A stretch of DNA of 64,000 nucleotides, taken from NCBI GenBank assembly GCA_963971285.1, contig OZ020248.1:23581873-23645872 (forward strand), written 5' to 3'. The stretch's first letter is position 1. The number at the start of each line of letters is the position of its first letter. The notes under the pieces were generated by a model. That model was given only the letters and a program-made list of their open reading frames with translations, ran no database searches and had not been told where the DNA came from. Shown piece after piece: positions 60,480 to 64,000 of the stretch. The position numbers and the translations under genes were made by a program. This stretch comes from Astropecten irregularis (lineage: Eukaryota; Echinodermata; Asteroidea; Paxillosida; Astropectinidae).

Positions 60480-61667
60480 AATCAATAAACAAACAAACAA
60501 ACCAAACAGCTAGCCCAGATCAGCCCTGAAGAAAATAACAGAGAGAAAGACGAGGAGCCGGCCTGAGATGTAGACAGACAAACAAACAGACCCGAACAAA
60601 CGGATAGCAGGCACATGTTAGAGAATCTATAATACCAATCCATACATCTAGTCTTATACTCAACCCACGGTTTAGATTCGATAACCGATAACCGATAACC
60701 GATAAACCATTAGTAAAATGAAGGAATAAAAGATTGCACGAAAATTATGCATTTCACACTGCAGTATACGAATTAAATAGTCATAATTATTATAATAAAT
60801 ATATCATATGATTTAAATAAGACAAGTTTGTGTCGCTCGATATCTTTTCTTAGAATACTATTTACATTATGAGTGAATAATAATATTACAGAGGCACATT
60901 TTGATTCGATCTTCGGATAAAAGATCGCAACTATCCGTCAATTTTTCTCCTTCACTGAAACTAAATCGGATTTCGTTTTTTTTCTATCCGAATTTGTCGT
61001 TTATCAGTACAATTTTTTATTTTACAAATTTCCATTGATGATTTTTACAACTTCACTGACGAATGTAATAAAATCGTGCATAGATGTTACTTGATTATTA
61101 TTATTAATAGTATTTTTTTTTACAGATTATTTAATGAAATATAAAGAATATCTGATTAAGAAAGTGATTTTTTTTAAAATTTTAAACAGGAATAAGACTC
61201 GTAATGATCTGTTAGGTGTATATAAATGATAACATTTGCAGGAAAGAAATAATGGCAAAAACTTTTCAAGTTTTTTTTGTCGGTACGCAACACACTAATG
61301 AGCAATATACTGAGATTCGAACTGTCTAAAAGGATCATAATGCCCTCATGATTATTGAATTCTGAAAAGAAAATAAGTGGAATTTTGTTTTTTTACTAAC
61401 ACTTATTAAGATCACGTGATAGAGATAACATACAGTTTTTTTTTTGTCAAGTTTTTTTTTGGGCTGCAGTTCTGCCACAGAAGTCGATTTCTGATTCTAG
61501 TTGCTTCCTCGTTCCCAAATGGAATGAGATCACCGATACTTCAATTATTTGCACAAGCCGCACTGGGAACGAGGCTCTGCAGAAGGCATCCTCATCACAA
61601 TCCTCCGTGGAATGGACTCTTGGTGGCGCTTTCGCTTGTTTTGTCTTTTGTCTTTTTTTTTGTCTTT
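60480..61667. other. AT-rich 3' flank of the tetraspan gene
   Basis: Very AT-rich, with T runs and no open frame of interest; may include the 3' UTR read on the minus strand. Confidence 0.5.
60681..60706 (+). repeat. Short CGATAAC tandem run
   Basis: Three to four copies of CGATAACC. Confidence 0.85.
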
Positions 61668-62719
61668 TCAAATGCTGGAGCCCAGGCTGACAGGCGGCGG
61701 TCTGTTCGCGTACTTGACGCGAGAGGGCGTCCCAGTCAGTTCCTCTGACATCTTCCGGAAATTCCGGTAGACGATACAGTTTATGACGCCGGATACCAGG
61801 CACAGGCCGAAGGAGTGCCAGGCGAGTATGAAGGACCACCCGTAGTACCAGCGGTTTTCCGTGGCTCCCGTCGAGCTGTCGTTATTGGCTTTGTGTATGC
61901 TGAGCATCATTAGGTGACCAACCAGCATGAACATTCCTGCAGAGTGTTCAAAAACAGAGAGGTTATCACATGAATGTAATGAATATTATAAACCACAACA
62001 TCTAACTTCAGTATACCTCAATAGGTAAAAACCTATCAAAAGGTAGTATCATACTTTGGAAGCATACCAAAACAGAAACCTTCACAGAGTTACCTATAAC
62101 TTACAGGATAAAGGCGGTGATGGTAGAAACATACTGTTAAAATTTTTCTGCCTGAAATGCTGTATTTATCCAGAAAAGAGTACAACCAAAGACCAAACAC
62201 AGTTGGCAGATCAAAACGCCTGTCAATAGATTTGAATCATACCGTGAACGTTTTTACTGTTTTCTCATAAAGTAATCACCGTATGGGACTGGGAATTTCA
62301 CGGATGACTGTAACTCTATCTTTCTTTGTATTTTTTGCTCACGAATCAGCATTTCTTTAACAAACACCAAAGTATGAAGTTACCTTTAACTTCAATATCC
62401 CAAACGTGTCCCAAAATGGCTCTGACTGCGGCTGCAAATTACACACGAACCTATGGCAGCCACTAGCCATTGACTGCAGCCGTTTCCATAGACCTGTGCG
62501 TTAATTATTTGCAGCCGCAGCCAGAGATTTGAGATAAATGTCGGTCCCACTGCACTGATCATGGGACATAAAATATGAAAGATGTTAACTACCTGCAAAG
62601 AACATGGTGAAGGCGGCCACTAGTACGGCCAAAGGTTGCCGCTTGTAAATGGCCACCGATGCTATGCAACAACCAGCCAGTGTAGCCGCCACACTGATCA
62701 GTTCAAAGGCCAACATCGA
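61668..62719 (-). CDS. Claudin/PMP22/CACNG-like tetraspan membrane protein, 3' exons only
   Basis: Two minus-strand exons are visible: 62719-62593 (acceptor TTTTCAG|TCGATG, donor GCAG|GTAGTT) and 61936-61668, joined in phase 1 and ending at TGA 61670-61668. The partial protein (about 131 residues) has three hydrophobic spans: ELISVAATLAGCCIASVAIY, then LAVLVAAFTMFFAGMFMLVG, then SFILAWHSFGLCLVSGVINC. These fit transmembrane helices 2 to 4. The span-3 to span-4 loop ends in YYGWSF, a motif common in the PMP22/claudin/CACNG superfamily before helix 4. A short cytoplasmic tail follows (ELTGTPSRVKYANRPPP). The first helix and the large extracellular loop with the W-GLW-C-C signature must lie in exons beyond 64000; none was found between 62720 and 64000. 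Superfamily membership is likely; the subfamily is not decided. The intron carries an A element at 62038. Confidence 0.75.
62038..62390 (-). mobile_element. A-family MITE in the tetraspan gene intron
   Basis: AAAGGTAGTATCATACTTTG at one end and AAAGTATGAAGTTACCTTTA at the other. The central palindrome has decayed. Confidence 0.8.
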
Positions 62720-62904
62720 CTGAAAAAACACTGTGTATGTCAACCAAAAAAAATAAATAATAAAACAACAAACAATAACAGTTATTAACTCAATACTTCT
62801 ATTAAACTTAATAAAGTCTCACAAAGCTCCATCCAAACTGGAGCTGTTAAAAATACAAGAGATATCATTTTATTATAAATCATATTCAATAATTATAATG
62901 TTAT

Positions 62905-63060
62905 GACTGCCTAACGATAAACAAAGATAATTGACTAATTAGGGACACCACCAACATAGGGCTGGGTAGCTCAGTTGGTAGAGTGTCTGTACGGTATTCA
63001 GGAGATCGCTGGTTCGAATCCCGCTGCAGTGAAAGTTTCTTCGTTCACTTTGCTATTAAT
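62905..63060 (+). repeat. tRNA-like cassette, copy 5
   Basis: Flank ACAAAGATAATTGACTAATT, core from about 62960 with GTAGCTCAGTTGG and GGTTCGAATCC, and tail TTTCTTCGTTCACTTTGC. The acceptor pairing is degraded at its 3' end (GCTGCAGTGA). Confidence 0.65.
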
Positions 63061-63615
63061 GTTCAGATTTAGAAGCCCCTCCAACTCCCAGGATAGAAAA
63101 GACCGAAAATGTCGACTGTATAAGTATCCCCTTTTTGAATCCGGAAATACTGCGTCCTTTAATACTAGGGCGACTCATTCCAATGACAACTGCAATGGGC
63201 GTGGCTTGATATCCATGGCCTGTTTGTTTATTAATGCACTTGATCACGAATTCTGCGGATCCGGATCCGGATCCCATTTTCGCGTACCCTGCATAGGACG
63301 TGGATCCCTGAATCTGGGCTCCTCTGCCTTAAATAAACAGGCCCCCAGACTGCATAAGACTGGTTGATGAGAAACTGTGTCACGTGCGATTGAGGCAAAT
63401 CCAATATCCCTTGCTTAGGCCTAATACAGTGCGAGACGGTGACCTCTCCTTACACTTTCTATAATAGAGCCAGCATCCACCGTGTAACACCAGAGGGGTT
63501 ACCGGGCAAATCCTAGACATTTCCCCCATGAAAAATCCCTGTTGACTTGGTACATTTTCGTGCACCTCATGAATAATCGAAACCTATAGGGGATCCCAGC
63601 GAAGCATCGCACGGA

Positions 63616-63753
63616 ATCATTAATCAAAATTCTGCAGCCCATTCACACAAAAATCATAGTCTATGTGATAGATGCCCTCGCCTTATACATCGAGCAAGCG
63701 TCTATCACATAAGTGCAGATTTCCTGATTAATTATGCAAGCCAACCCAGCATT
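63616..63753. repeat. Fold-back element near the right edge
   Basis: ATTAATCAAAATTCTGCAG and CTATGTGATAGATGC are mirrored by GCGTCTATCACATAAG and TGCAGATTTCCTGATTAAT. Confidence 0.7.
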
Positions 63754-64000
63754 GACCTCTAGGTTTTGACCAATCAAGGGACATATACTCAGTCACGACC
63801 CAGATGGAAATGTTCTCAAAACAGATCTGATTGGCTGATGTGCCGCGTTGCATACAATTTGCATGTATGCATGTATAATTATATCAGACGTTCGTTTAAC
63901 GTATAGTGTGGCACGGAGTAGAATGGGTGATACTTAGACTACAAAATGCAATGCTTGGTGACAAAACCAAACAAAAGTGTATGTTATAGTCATTGAAAAG

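Larger units (their letters stand above)
62720..64000. other. Tetraspan gene intron or upstream DNA
   Basis: No minus-strand exon with a first transmembrane helix was found. Holds a tRNA-like cassette, a (GGATCC)n run at 63255 and a fold-back element. Confidence 0.5.

Noticed and set aside
61447-61839. 130-codon minus-strand frame overlapping the tetraspan exon
   Set aside because: Wrong frame relative to the exon with transmembrane spans and splice sites.

Overview
This is a metazoan nuclear genome window: spliced genes with GT-AG introns, AT-rich intergenic DNA, and a very dense load of short palindromic transposon relics. Nothing looks bacterial or viral. The gene content and the many small terminal-inverted-repeat elements suggest a marine invertebrate deuterostome, with an echinoderm plausible. 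I cannot fix the species from sequence alone.

Only about five genes are supportable. (1) 4372-6546 (+): a four-exon orthologue of HAPSTR1/C16orf72, a HUWE1-associated stress-response protein. (2) 3836-3080 (-): a divergent candidate gene of unknown family sharing the same upstream region; its first exon seems to carry a one-base frame break. (3) About 37775-42937 (+): a secreted small protein with a signal peptide, a dibasic site and a four-cysteine tail, with a probable non-coding first exon 2.9 kb upstream. (4) 53693-48848 (-): a five-exon FAD-dependent amino-acid/sarcosine-oxidase-like oxidoreductase of 425 residues with an in-frame 69-bp internal duplication. (5) 62719-61668 (-): the last two exons of a claudin/PMP22/CACNG-like four-transmembrane protein whose 5' exons lie beyond the right edge.

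The rest is mostly repeats. The dominant pair, called A and B here, are about 360-390 bp elements flanked by TTAA with AGGT termini. They share their right half but differ in the left half; about 26 copies or fragments occur from 10 kb to 62 kb, and every intron of the oxidoreductase carries mobile-element sequence. Two more dispersed inverted-repeat families (C, ends GGGGCCAATTTCAT; D, ends GGGGTCGATTTCAC) have about seven copies each. Nesting is common: a hAT-like element with a perfect 8-bp target duplication inside a B copy, TTAA elements inside A and D copies, and A copies inside C.

Other structures are five tRNA-like cassettes, four Penelope-type hammerhead-like motifs, a 360-bp (GAGCCT)n array inside a mobile palindrome, a 16-bp and a 12-bp tandem array side by side, an 800-bp purine-rich tract, a 39-bp minisatellite and several large fold-back elements.

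No new multi-gene system is evident. The items most worth following are the four-cysteine secreted protein, the A/B element pair, a 40-bp hairpin insertion with an 8-bp target duplication, and the hammerhead-like motifs.
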